Shown: one piece after another, positions 12,901-25,700 of the stretch
How the letters are laid out: every line of letters begins with the position of its first letter
Numbering within the stretch: the stretch's first letter is position 1
Source: Anarhynchus alexandrinus
Taxonomy: Eukaryota > Chordata > Aves > Charadriiformes > Charadriidae
Direction of reading: 5' to 3'
DNA: 64,000 bases
NCBI GenBank assembly: GCA_008711295.1
Contig: VUYV01000045.1
Coordinates: 1,378,842 to 1,442,841 of the forward strand
The notes under the pieces: model-generated
Seen by the model: the letters and a program-made list of their open reading frames with translations, nothing else
Database searches by the model: none
Told to the model about the DNA's origin: nothing
Made by a program: the position numbers and the translations under genes

Positions 12901-14247
12901 TTATTATATCTGAGCAGAATGAAATTCATCTTCAGAGGTTCCACTTACCTGCACTTCCAGGCATCAGCACAAGAAGGCACTAAAACACTGCAGTTCTTCA
13001 TCCATCAGTCTAAAAGGCACGTTCGTTTCTGATGTTCCTCTAGAAAGACACACTGCACAAGTCAACACCACCAAACGATAAACTGTGAGTTAAACTATTA
13101 TTCAGTGCATCATGCTTTTAGTTCTCATTTACATTTGTGCATGCATCTCACACTGTGTTGCTGCGTTTGGCAGTACAGGTTTTCCATGTAGATTGATGAG
13201 GAAGGCCTGGCTGCAGGCAGCTGGTCCTGTATCTCTGTACCTGATGGGACCAAAAAGTAGTTGGATAATATGAACAAAAGGAAAAAACACCTACTGCTAT
13301 GAAAATTGGAGCAACGGTATGGAGCCTAGAAAAGACACTAAGCAAAGAAAACAATGGAGTGTTTATTTTATTATCTGTTATAAAGAAGTTTTAAAATGAA
13401 ATACACTGAAAAAAAGTGAGGCAAAAAGTAGAGGCATATTTCAGTCTTGCTTACATTCATAGAATCACTTTGAATTTCTATTTATATAAACAACATAAGA
13501 ATATGGTCTTGAGATACTAATTTCTCCAGCAAGCACGTCTTCAGTCGAAGCCTTTTGTTATTATGCTCCCCATAAATCAATAAGTGTCATAGTAAGATGG
13601 AAGCAAAGGAATGTATCTGACTTTAAGGGATAAACCCTGTGATAGCAATTGATTCCATATTGCATTTGCTTTACTCTGGTGCATGAAGGGTACAGGACAG
13701 TGGAGAAAGAGCGGGTTTGTGTTGTTTTGATGGCCACAACTTCCAAGTGCTAGCACTTTGAAGGGTAGCAGTTGCTAATGAGATCCCATCAAAGCAACCT
13801 CATTAACACTGACAAGCCTACAGAGAGCACCTCAGATATATAGGTAGGGGGCAAGCACAGACTAATTAGTTCAGAAGGAAAAGGAGGCGTGTGAGTAGAA
13901 GTCCAGCTTGTGCCTTGCTACCAAGCTGGTGCTCAAGGGATGCGGAGGTGAAATCAATTTCATCCTCTATCTAGTGCACTCAGTCCCAAAAGGCAAAAAA
14001 CTTAGAAGGAAATTTGCTCTCAGGGTTCTGAGTTTGCAGACACAAGAAATACTCTTAACACATTGGAGCTATTTCAGACCCATGTTCTTTCGGCATGGTG
14101 TCCTCAAGAAAAGGAGACCCACCAGAAGGACCTGGCAGGGAAATAGGTTCAAAGAGACTGGAGCTGTCAGTAGTACTTAGTTAAACATCTCTCCAGATAG
14201 GGTGTAGCCATGTGAGTTCTACCAGAATAACTTTGATGAGTAGGGAA
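9991..14247. other. Unassigned non-coding sequence
   Basis: No gene recognised. An (AAAT)n microsatellite lies at 11051-11073. The longest open frame (11555-11941, 128 codons) includes a pyrimidine-rich AG at 11610 and a GTATGT at 11669 that could bracket a 58-bp exon, but nothing else supports coding. Composition is mixed and no CpG-rich promoter-like region is seen. Confidence 0.5.
11051..11073. repeat. (AAAT)n microsatellite
   Basis: About six consecutive AAAT units. Confidence 0.9.
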
Positions 14248-14297
14248 TTGGACCAGATGAAATCCAGAGGTCCCTTCAAGCATAAATTATTCTATGA
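14248..14297 (+). mobile_element. Old CR1 3' terminus, plus strand
   Basis: The sequence GGACCAGATGAAATCCAGAG, GTCCCTTCAAGC and ATTATTCTATGAA matches the last ~50 bp of CR1 (GATGATCTCTAGAGGTCCCTTCCAA then ATTCTATGA) with several changes. Upstream homology is not recognisable, so either only the 3' end is left or the rest is too decayed to see. Confidence 0.65.
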
Positions 14298-16149
14298 ATT
14301 TGAAAAGTTATACTAGATTCAGAGATTCATTTTGTCCAATCCTCTACAAAATCAGATACAAATCTGATGTTTAGTGAATGGACTGCAAAACTGTTAGGAT
14401 GTTGAATGTTGACAATGACAGATTGATGGCAATTATCAGTTGCTAATTGTTGATATCAGAATTAAATGTTGGGGTGTTCTTCCTCAAAACCTGTTCTGTT
14501 TGTAGTTCTTTAATATTGATAATTTCATACTCCCTGGACAACTGCTTTCTCTTTCAAGGACTATTTTGAAAGTTTTTAGTGTTTTTAGAGTTTGGGGTAT
14601 TTTTAATCTATTGTCTTTTTGTTTTAGCAAAATAAGTCTTGCAACTCTTTAGCTACAGAGCACTGAATTCCTGAAGCAAATTACTCAATCCATTGTGTCT
14701 TTTAGATATTTCTAGGTACATACATGTACATACACGTACATACATTCTGGATGATGTGTGCCTTTCTTATCTGCTCCTCCTCTGCCTTTTGTTAAGTTAG
14801 AGGATCATGTTCATAAAAAACATAGTAATATTGTCTGCAAAAATAGACATGTGGCAACTTTATCTCTCTGACTAAAAAGAAGACTTTAAGAATGCCTGTA
14901 GATATACAGAAGTTTATTATCATGGACAGTCACCAACAATACCGAGAATATTGATATATATATATGTATGTAATTAATATATCTAATTTCAATTCAGAGA
15001 TTCTGTGAACATCAACGGTGCCATCAGCAGAGTGATATAATGGAAGTGGTAGACTTTATTTGACAGTATTGTCTACCAAGCCCAAATACGAAGGTGTATG
15101 AATGCTTGAAGGAGTATATGTTTCACAATAAACACATTTAAAACATATGTTCACTGGCATCCGGCAAATTATTTGGCGCTTAGCTATATGTTAAGTACTG
15201 AAATTCACATATTGGAGAAATTTTTTTGAACTCTATCTGTAAATGCAATGATTATGTTTGTTTGTTTGCTTGTTTCTAAAGTAACTCAAGTACTGAAAAG
15301 ATGCCACACAGTAGTCACAGAGAACCTTTGTCAATTAAAAATGTAGAACAACCTTGAGCAGTGGCACACGCAAAAATGCAGCATTCTTAGGGAAAAAAAA
15401 GGTGACTCCAGCAACTTGTATGTGTAGTGCCTACCATACTTGACCCACATAAATTTATAAAAGCTGTTGAATCAGGGGACTTAATTCTGACGAGGAACTG
15501 TATTCTCGTACTGCACCATTAAATCTGACGGGAAAATTACCGTTCAACTCAATAGGAATAGAAATGAGATTTCTGTAATTAGAATAGGGAAATGTAGTAA
15601 TAATGGTTCTATTCAAAAAAAGAATGAGTCCATGAAATAAGTATAAATTGACATGAACACATTTTGAACTTGAAAACTTAAATGCTGGATGTAGCTCCTG
15701 TTGATGTTCAACGAATGCCCGCTTTTCTTTAGTCTGATGTTTAGACTGCCCAGCAATTGAATTGTGGGTACTGCCCACAACTGTCCCTCTGCAAAAGGCT
15801 ATAAAGATCAAAAGACTCTTAAGAACAAATATATAACTATAATTTATAAATATATAAGGATCAAAATACTATAAAGAAAAAAGACCACATTTTATGTGTT
15901 CATTGTGTTCTACAGATCTTTACCAGGCAATAAAATAACCTTTTTTTATTCTGGATTATTTATCCAAACAGGGTTACATGGAGAAAAGGACCTAAAAAAT
16001 AGAACCTGTTCATGCTGTCCAGCTCAACACCTACTCTGCCAAACTGAAAGGGGCACTTGGCTATGACTGGAAAGTTAATATACTCCATCTTTTATATAGC
16101 TATTTCTTCACTGGGTGACTGAGAAATACGGCCTTGTTGTAAGATTTCT
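14298..16149. other. Unassigned AT-rich sequence
   Basis: No gene or transposon recognised. Short TA/TG-rich tracts occur near 14717-14746 (ACATAC/GTACAT units) and 14952-14971. A 118-codon minus frame at 15811-15455 has no domain resemblance. Confidence 0.5.
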
Positions 16150-16450
16150 ATCTTTAAGGGATATGTCAAGTTTAAATCCATAGCATATCTTTATTGTATC
16201 ATGAGGTGTCTATTTTGGTTTTGGTTGAGGTTGGGTTTTTTTGCCTTTTATAAAGATCAGTGGTGTTTGTATTGCCTTTGAGCTCTCTGGTTTCAAGTTC
16301 ATATCCTTAAGGGATATGTCAAGTTTAAATCCATAGCATATCTTTATTGTTTTACGAGTTGTCTATTTTGGTTTGGGTTTTTTTTTACCTTTTATAAAGA
16401 TCAGTGGTGTTTGTATTGTCTTTGAGCTCTCTGGTTTCAAGTTCATATTC
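16150..16450. repeat. Diverged 153-bp tandem duplication
   Basis: Copy 1 (about 16150-16303) and copy 2 (about 16304-16450) align along their whole length with a 153-bp offset, for example AGGGATATGTCAAGTTTAAA at both 16157 and 16310. They differ by several substitutions and by length changes in the T/G-rich middle (GGTTTTGGTTGAGGTTGGG against GGTTTGGG). Unlike the pair at 7.3 kb there is no N at the junction and divergence is appreciable, so this looks like a real, older duplication. Confidence 0.92.
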
Positions 16451-19400
16451 TTTTCTTTTCATCCATGCAGCAATAGGCAGTATTTAACTTGTGCCTCAGC
16501 AGCATACTTCTGGCAGAAAAACAGGCTTATGATTTCATTGAAAGACCATTGGGGAGCTTGTGAGCTGAAGGCCAGTTCCTATTTTTAAAGGCATAACTCT
16601 GAAACAGAAAGGAAAGGCAGAGAATTAAAGAAAATGTGAAATTGCATTTATAGAACAATTTGCTTCTGGCCTGAAATCAGTGTGAATGCCCCTTCCTATA
16701 ACAAGTTAAACAAATAAAGTAATTGCACAGAGCCTGAAGAGGTAATAATCTAGAAACTTGGAAAAAGAATATCTAACAACACCAGGACCTGTCCAGGTTA
16801 AAAGTACTGAGAAGAATTTAAATTTCAGCTATTAATCTTCAGAGACATGATTGCTCTGGAAGATTGGTGAGCAACTAAAGAGAAGATAAAGATGTCCAAG
16901 TGGCTGGTGTGTTACAGTCTTTATAATATCCCAAAATACCTTGGATTCTTCACAGAGAAAAGGAAGGCAAAATGATTCTTGCTTTGAGAAGCTTCATCTC
17001 ATTAAGTATGGCACAAGTCCAAAGCATGGAGATTTGGGACTTTAATGCCTCTTCACAAACTGGTAAATCAGCTAAATCAGTTTGACCACTGACCAAAGCC
17101 CAGCCCTTGGCTACAGCTTGGTGACAAAGAGTCAGAAGTCCCAGGTGTGTCTGTGGAGCTGATGGAGACTTTACAGACAATTGCAATATGTCAGTGCAAC
17201 CTCACCAAGGCACATCACTGCTTAAGAGCGTTGCTGTGTTGTATTTCTTACCTTTCTGTTTTATTTGATCAAAAAAAAAAAAAAAAGAAAAAAGAAAAGA
17301 ATATTTTTCTTCCAAAAGTAAAGAGATCTTTTTTCCTGTGGTAGACAGAAATGAGATTTTGGTGTGAGCTTTCCCAGAATAACTCAAAAGATGGTATATA
17401 CATAATAAATACATGTCAACGACTTCTGTATTTCCACCTATAGTAATACTTTCTGCATTGGCACGTGTAACCTTTTAAGATGCTTTATTTCTACTGTTTA
17501 TTTTACAGGCACATAAGGAGATGTTAATCATAAGAACCACTTTGGTTCTTTGGCTCACAAGGCCATGAAATTCTTCAGGGTGGCATATTTTAAGCATTTC
17601 TGGAGGGGGAAAAAATCTACCTTGGAAAGAGCTGAGCACTTAGCTCCCTGATACAAGAAAATGAGGGGAAATGCCACCTGTACTCTTGGCCTAAAAGCTT
17701 TTTTTTCCCTCTCAGGATAAAATAGTCAAAGTAGCTTATCTTTGTCCAACGATGAGTGTGATACACATGGGAGAAAAATAGAGATAGCTAAGGTAAGAAG
17801 TTAGAGATGGGTAAAATGATCCCTATTTGTTGCTAGAATAGCAGATAATTTTCTGAATTAGAGACTTAGCATATCACATGTATGAACAAAGCCTAAATGT
17901 CACTGATACGTCAAAAAATAGAGTTTGATAACCCTAAAATAGTCTGCCCCATTTAGTAAAGACTACCTTGGAGGTATACAGTGACTTTACAAATGATCCT
18001 TCAGAGTACGTATTAGAAAAGAAAAGGATCACATATAAAGTAACTGTTCATTTTTGGCAAATCTGTCCATCATGGGGTGGATGCTTCATTTTTTCCAGAG
18101 AGAAGCTCAGATTTTAAGAGGTAAGAAAAAAGCTGCGTTGATATAAAATTAACTATGGCTGTCTCAAGTTTTAGAGCATGACATGGGGTCTGTTGTTTTG
18201 GTTTTTTTTTAATGTCTATAAAGGTGTGAATAAACCCACAAGCCATAAACAAAAAGAAAAGCTGAAGGAAGCTAAAGAACAGAGATTTCTGAAAAGCAGC
18301 TTTGAGAATTCACAATTTTGTGATTGCTCACAAAGCAAAATACAGCTTTAGAAACAGTTTAATGAGGTGTGGGAAAATAATGCAGAATCATCTTAGGGAC
18401 AAATATCAAAAGGGGAATAACAAGCACAAAAATAAAAAGAAACAGAAATACTTTTTCTGATATCCTCTTTTATATCTGGGTGTTTGAACATCTTGCTGAG
18501 AGTGTAGATTTTGGAGGAAAACCCCCCAGGTTTCAGGGCAACCCTATCTGATCTGCAGAGGAACATCTCACTAGAGGCGTTCCAGTGTTACTAGCTGGGG
18601 AACCTGGAATGATTTCAAGACTGATGATACAAAACAGAATGTAACAACATTTCCTTGCTCCTGAATAAAGAAGAATAGATACTGGGTTAAGCACAAAAGC
18701 AACATAAGCAGTGAATAGCAAGAAGAAAGATTTAATGCAAGCCCGATCCCTCCTTCTCATCCTCCTTCTGCATATGTGGGAATTTGGGTGTGAGAACGTT
18801 TTCCAAAGCCAAGTGTGGAAGGCATGCCTGCAGAAAACAACCTTGACTGGGGAGCTAACCAGTGCCTCAGGTGGCTGGTGAGCACAGGGATGGGTGACAG
18901 ATGTCAAGGCAGGCCACCACAGGGTCTCGCGCTATGGACAATGGACCAACAGAGCCGCAGTGTTGGGGCTGCAGGCCCCAGCCAAAGGCTGAGCTAAGTG
19001 AGCAGGACATGAGAAACTACCAAACATGATGGAGGAAGCTGCCAGATGTTGCAGCCAGGGTGGTGGGGGGATGGCTGGATTTCATGGGTGGCTTAGAGGA
19101 GTTACATGCCAAACTCCACAGGGACTGAAGCACAGTGTTGGGGACCCATCAGAGAGCTGAGTCGTGCCTAGGAAACTGTATCTTGTGCCCATTCGTGATC
19201 GCAGCAGTGTATTCCCAATGATTTTCTAAAATATGTGTAGTGCAGTATGAAACCTAATATCAGTAACACTAACACTAAATTAAAAACAATACATAAACAT
19301 ATATGTTTAAAAAACAGTGTATGAAATAAGATTTTTAATGACCATTTGTAGGAATGGAGGAAGTTGCTCACAAGGAGAGCCTCTGAGTCTCTGCAGACAC

Positions 19401-20290
19401 GCATTCAAAGTCTCCTCCGAACATAACATTGGTCTTCATAGTTCAAGTTTGTCTGTATCACAGACCTTACCGTCACTGACCATTCAGTGGGATGGGTAGA
19501 TGGTGTCAAAGAAAGATGTAGGATTGCAGTGATAATGATAACCACAGGGTATCCACAGCATACCCACAAGAAACTGCTCAGCTTCTAATAAGTGGGTGGT
19601 TAACTTTGACCTGTATTATGTTGAACATTCTTCCTTCACTTTTATCACTATGTTCACTCAGTTTTGGAACATATTTTTTTAAGAAATGGCATTTTATTTC
19701 GTACAAATAAAAGCTCCAAAACTTGGACTTTGTTGAATGGGAAATGAGCTGTTTTCAGTGATGAGTTTGAAGTACAATGTTTGAAGACTACTTCTTCCTG
19801 CCTTCATTGCACTGACTTGACCTCCAAAGTTTATTTCTTTACTTTTGAATACATTACAAAAGTAATTTTTGTGGCTTTGAATTGAAATACAGAGTTTCAG
19901 TTCAAAAGAAAGGTTTAACCAAATATGAAACATTTTAATAATATTTACGCTACAACTATAATAAATTTGTACTTGGCGTCTACCTCATCCTTTCCTCACA
20001 TCAGCTTCTGCAGTGAAGACCTGTGTTTCCTGATGGAACTGCACAGTGGTAAAATGTATTGGAAAATCTTCGTCATCACGAGGCTACAATGACCTATGTT
20101 TCTCCTGAAAGTGCAGAAGTGAAAACGATACTAAAACCATTTGGGAATCTCAAACAAGGGTTGAGTCCTTCCTGTGCTCATAGGAGAGGACGGGCAAAAA
20201 GATCATAAGGAGAGGGGACAACCCATATAAGATATCACGCCAAGAGCCAGAATGAGCATGAGTGGGAATCAGCAGAGAGGCTACACAAGG
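16451..20290. other. Unassigned non-coding sequence
   Basis: No recognised gene. An A-rich tract lies at 17271-17301. Frames such as 18907-18533 (minus, 124 codons) show no domain, and several overlap frames on the other strand. Confidence 0.5.
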
Positions 20291-20790
20291 AAATGAGGGC
20301 TGATAAGTATCCAGCACGTCACTCTGCAGTAGCAAACATCCTACTGACAGTCATAATTCACCAGTCTGCCCCGAACTGCGAGTCTTGCTCTGGGACTTGT
20401 CGCAACGACTGCCGTACCTGCTGGCCACACTGCTGGTACAGCTGGCCAAGGCCCTGCTCTGGGGCAGTGCTCAGCCAGGGGTGCTGCAGTGGATGTGACC
20501 CCTCGTCAGAGAGAGGCAGCTCTGACACCCACCGAAGCTGCCTGAAGATCTCTACTACCAGGAGATCTCTACTACTACTGCTGAAATGGAGCTTGAAATC
20601 CCCAAGATTGCTGCCTGGGCTCTGTTTCTGCCTGAACGCTTGCATGGCCATCATACAGGATTTGTACCAGCTTTTCCTGCTCAGCCATGCAATTGGAGCA
20701 ATCTCTTCCCGCAGATTTTTGTGCCGGCGTGTGAATATATGTGTGCAGTACCGTTAGCACAATGTGATATGCTTCTGCCAATGTGAGACA
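20291..20790. other. G+C-richer patch with open frames on both strands, unrecognised
   Basis: Plus frame 20293-20757 (154 codons) and minus frames 20654-20358 and 20781-20575 overlap each other. The plus product is Cys/Leu/Ser-rich and the minus product Gln-rich, and neither resembles a family I know. Simultaneous open frames in locally G+C-rich DNA argue for chance, but a decayed exon on the minus strand cannot be excluded from sequence alone. Confidence 0.3.
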
Positions 20791-21119
20791 GGAACGGCTG
20801 TATTACCCAGAGCTGGTAAAGCTATGAGTCAGTAACGTGGTTATCCCAGTGATACAAATACTTTCTACCCTAGCAGATGTACACACACACATACGTGCTT
20901 TGCAAACAAGGACAGTATTATTTCCTGGGAAAAACAGGAGTAAATACATGACTTTTGTTCAAAGTCATCCAGAAGGCCATGTATGTTTTTTCTATATCCA
21001 AAAAACTCCAGAAAGCTTTGCAAAAGCCTTAGGGCAAGATAGATAAAAAAAAATAAAATCCAAGCAAAACTGGTTTTTTCTTCCTGCATATTATGTCTTA
21101 CATAGAATATGTACCTATG

Positions 21120-21151
21120 CACATATATATACACATATATATACACATATA
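21120..21151. repeat. ACATATATAT-type microsatellite
   Basis: Three near-identical ACACATATATAT units in a row. Confidence 0.8.
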
Positions 21152-22707
21152 TCGAAGCTTAAGTTTGAGTCCTGTGGACCCAGCCAGTACTAGGAGCTGG
21201 TTACTCTACGCTGTAAAAGTAATCTGGGAGTTTCTCTTTTTTAGCCATGCTGAGTCACAAATTATCTGATTTTAAGCCAAAATAGATCCAGGTCTAAAAT
21301 TTAATCTGTTGTATCCTCCTTTATTGGTAAGCTGAGGTTTGTCAGCCTGTCCACCACCTGAATTACACCTCAATATAACAGTTGAAGCAAAAAGATATAT
21401 AAACTATAAATCTTTAGTGCCATCACAGTCACTGTAGATTGAAAAAAGAGCCAACAGCCCTGTAACTAACACAACTGGTCACACTTAGCCTGAGGCTCCT
21501 AGTAGTGGAGCTCCAGCTGTTATTTTCTGTTCAAGTTTTCACTGATTTTCCAAGCATCTGAGGGACCTGAAAAATGTCACATAAAGCATATCCTACTGCT
21601 GTGTTGAAAAATTATAAGGTTCTGCTGAAACCTTGATATTTGGAAAGCAGTTTCAATTGGATGTTCCGGGAATGCTGCTCAACAGGCTCAACTGGGCTGT
21701 TTGCCATTCAGCAGATGAAGCAACTCCTGACCTTGAGTTGCAGCACTTGCTGACTGGTTATGCCTTAAGTACATGTGAGGTTATGATTCAAGTAGAGAGG
21801 GAGCAGCGGATGGTAACTGTGTCTGCATCCAGACAGCAAGCAAAAAAATTACCCTCCTGATTTTGCCTTGCTGCTGACTGCGGGTATTTAGCTTTGCCAG
21901 CAGTCTAGCAGCAAATTCATGAGATACTAGTTCCTGGGCTTATGTTGCTGTATGCTGTGAGTAAGTCAATACTTTTTGCTTCAGTAACGAGTGAGGGTCA
22001 AATTCATTGCTTAATTTTGAAAATAACATCAAAGTCAAGACCAGTTTAATGAACATGGTTTACTCGGACAATGGAGCAGTGAACTGACGAGCACTGACTT
22101 CAAGTCTTGGATTTGCTGCTTACCTAAGGGCACAAAATTTCAATTCTCTTGTCACTTTTGCCACTGATAAACAGGGATAAAGATACTGATCTCTGTAATA
22201 AAACACTTTGTGATCTACTGATGAAAAGTCATGGAGGAAATGACTAGTTTTACCCTACATATCTCTAGTTCAAATTACACCCTTAATGTAGGTAAGCCAT
22301 TTCACTTTGCCATCTGTGATCTTTTGACTTTTACCTGTTATCATCTGAAAGACACAAATAAATACTCAACTGTTGAAAAATAGTGTGTGGCACCCATCAA
22401 ACCTGTTTTCAAAATCAAATACCTTCTGGTTTTAAGTTTAGTTCCTTGACACTGGAGAGCATCCCAGATGCTTGATTGATTGCCAGAGAGGGCAAACACA
22501 ATCTCTTCATTATGCTAATAATGAAGTAATAGAATTTCAATGACTTTTTTTTTGACAAATGTCAGTGATTAATTAATTCTCTAGTCAGTATAATCACGTT
22601 GATAATCCTTTTGAAACCAATGTCACCATCACTTTCATACAGTTGTTCACAGATGAAATAAAATGTCACACTGCATGTTCAATCACCCTGTTTTGTCCTG
22701 AGCATTT

Positions 22708-22724
22708 CCCCCCCCCCCCCCCCC
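22708..22724. repeat. Poly-C run of 17
   Basis: Seventeen consecutive C. Such runs are prone to sequencing length error. Confidence 0.95.
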
Positions 22725-25700
22725 GCTTTTCTTGGGGCCTCTTTTTTGAGTGTGGACAGATGCAGGATGTCTGTGACTAGGCCTGTAAGAGCAACATGGC
22801 ATTTCAGAAGCCTTTGTCTCACTGGGGATGTGATGCTGAACAGTTTTCTGACCTACATCAATGAGATGGTGAGAGCGCAGCCTCCCCACCGTGTGCTGCG
22901 AGATGTGACTGGGGGAGGCCCTTGACTCTCTCCGTGAAACACACTGTCCTGCTTCACCACCCTCTCCCTGCCAAAGAGATCAAGGGATGTTTTCCTGCTG
23001 GGAACCCAGAAAGACTGAGGAGGGGAGACACTAAATCAACCAGCAGCTACCCTGGGGAGCAGGGGTGGATATCAGTCCTATCCATCCTCAGGTGTACACG
23101 CACTATTCAGACCACTTATATGCCTGATCCTGTTCATTCCGAAAAAAAACCCAACAACCCCCAAAACCCAAACCCAGTATATATCAAGGAGAGATATGGT
23201 CCTTCTGTTTTCAAACACAGGGGAAAAGAATAGGAGACCCCCTCACTATCCCTTGCACAGGCACTGGGAGGCTGGGGTTCACTTTGCTCAGCTGCCCTTG
23301 AAGCCTGACTGAGCCCCATCTCCCATGAAAGTGCCACAAGGACTGGTCTATGGCTTATTCTAAATTGGGGCAACTGCCAATCACTTGCCTCGACCCTGTG
23401 TCATGTGAAACTTCATGCGACTGCTATAGTAAAATATGTTATCTAGTGAAGGTCTGATGTACACTATATATTTGAAGAAATATTTGCAAAGAAGAATTTC
23501 CCGTTCCCTAAACTGTCAAATAAATACACAATTAAGCTATTGTATTGACCATCTCTCCTTGGCAGTGAGAGTCACCTTGAAGCTGAGAAGGGGGTTGAAT
23601 GTCAGTCTTCCTTATGGCCCTCCTGTCAGTCTGTGAAGTGCTGCAGTGAAAGAAAGATGTTGTTGATGGGTATTGTACTTGCCTCATGAGATATTGCCCA
23701 AGACTGCTGTCCTCAACCTGACCCCCATGGAAATATGTGTAAAGAATGCCTCGGTACATGTTGGGACTGAGGGGTTGAAAAGGTGCCAAGATGTCAACAT
23801 TTCTGGCACAAAAAGATACAGACCTTAGGATGCCTGGGAACTTTAGCACTATGATGGTGCCACAGAATAGAGATGCCAAATGTATGAGAGTTTTGAGCAT
23901 GGCAAATTCAAATTTAGTGTTAAGATTCTGTCTAAACTCAATTTACATGTACAAGTAGTCCTTTGGACCTGGGGCTTTGTCACTTCCTGCAGAGGTCGGA
24001 GCTGAACTCCTGACCTACAAGTACAGTATTCTCTTTCAGGTCCGATTTTGATGCCTGATTGACAGATACAGGACATTATTTTCTGAAATAGTCATTCAAA
24101 AGCCAGCAGTAATGCCTTGCATTCTAGAAAGCTATATCCTTTTTATGGAGTGATACCAAGAGACTTCATACTCACTGACTCACTGTACCAGAGACAGGTT
24201 GTTTAAGCTTCTTTCACATATTATTTTTGAGTGTGCAACAAGGTGGGGGGAAAAACTCATTAGTCTTCCCTATTTGAAAAATCCAGTACATTGAACAAAG
24301 GCATCCCACAACTTTTTTTAGGATGTCACTCTCTATACTTCATGTGAAGTGCTAGATTAAATATAAGGAGACGTCAAGTGGTACTAGGGTCAAGCAGAGA
24401 GCATGAGTTGTTGTAGTCTTGACATGAAAACAAAAGGAAGGAATAGTAATGGTGGTTTTGCAAAGCTGTGAAGGTAGCTAGTCTTTCCTTCTTTCTTCCT
24501 TTTCCTTCAGAAAACCAAACACTAATTCCATTTAAAGGGGGAGTGCAGCTCCAGTAGCAATCGTGGTTCCTGCTCACACAGAAAGAAGGGGGAGAAGGAG
24601 TTGAATGGGTGCTCTTTTTTCCCTGTCACAATAAAAGTAATGACGTATCTTTGGGCTGGCTCACTTTTAGTCTTTTATGTGCTGTTATTATGATTAATTG
24701 TGTAGTCTGGATGAGCACAATATTATATTTCAGATGTACAATTATTTGATGCAATGTTACTCTGAAACATGGAGTTATCAGCACTTTCATTAAGACATGC
24801 ATAAATGTTTACAAACTCTGGATGCCAAGTTTGGAACCGTATCAGCTAGCTACAGTTCTATTTCTGTTCTTTACAGAAAGGGTTTTTTTGTGTTATCAGG
24901 CAATTGCTTTGATGGTTGTATCAGAGGCTTTAGACAAATGCGAAAGTTTTAGAGAATGCCTTTCTCTTTCTCTTGGAGTTCAAAATCTTGTGACGTGTGC
25001 TTAAACGTATCACCTCACTTGCTTAGGATCTGACATTAGGACACATCCTTACACCCAGAGATGAACAGTGTCCAAAGCAAGATCATGCAGCTGAGGTTGA
25101 AGAGAGTCCAGCTTCAGGAAGCCCAATGCATAGTGGCAGTCTTATTTTGATAGTTTCTGGTTTGCTGCTACTCCTCTTTCTAGAGGAGTGTGCATCTTCT
25201 TTTTTCTTCTGTTCTCTGAAGCCTGACATCATCTCACTTGTCTCTGCAATGGAAATCATGCCCATGGAGAGGGAGAGAGAACCAGTTCTGTTTCAAAGAG
25301 GTTTGTGATCAGCTACAGCACCCAAAATATGAAATGAAAAGAAATGCATTATTTATCAGTGTGGCAAGCTTTAAGGCCTCAGGCACTAAAAAATCATGAG
25401 GCCTGAACTGGTATGAACCATCAAGGCACAAAGACTGCAACTGCAGAAGTTTAAAGGTAATCTGAAAGGCTGTGAAGGCATGCTAACCTAGCTCCTGCCA
25501 CAGTGTGAGTAACTGTGGTGATAATACAGCAGAATTGGGCAGAAGATTGAAAGGTGATACTCTTGATGAAGCTTTAAAGAAGTGAATGAAGATAAAAATA
25601 TTTTTCTGTGATGGGTTAATTTCTAAAACAGCTTTTTGGTTTGGTTTGGTTTGCTTGTTTTTTTTTGTTTAAATAAACAAAACAAAACCATGTTTTGGAT

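Noticed and set aside
13455..13467. CATAGAATCAC as a CR1 tail remnant
   Set aside because: Only one tail unit with no adjacent CR1 3'-UTR sequence; can occur by chance.
20293..20757. 154-codon Cys-rich plus frame as a possible secreted gene
   Set aside because: No convincing signal peptide, irregular cysteine spacing, and overlapping long minus frames point to base composition.
25635..25689. TTTGG/AAACC-rich hairpin as a functional element
   Set aside because: Low-complexity runs on both arms; pairing is a by-product of simple sequence.
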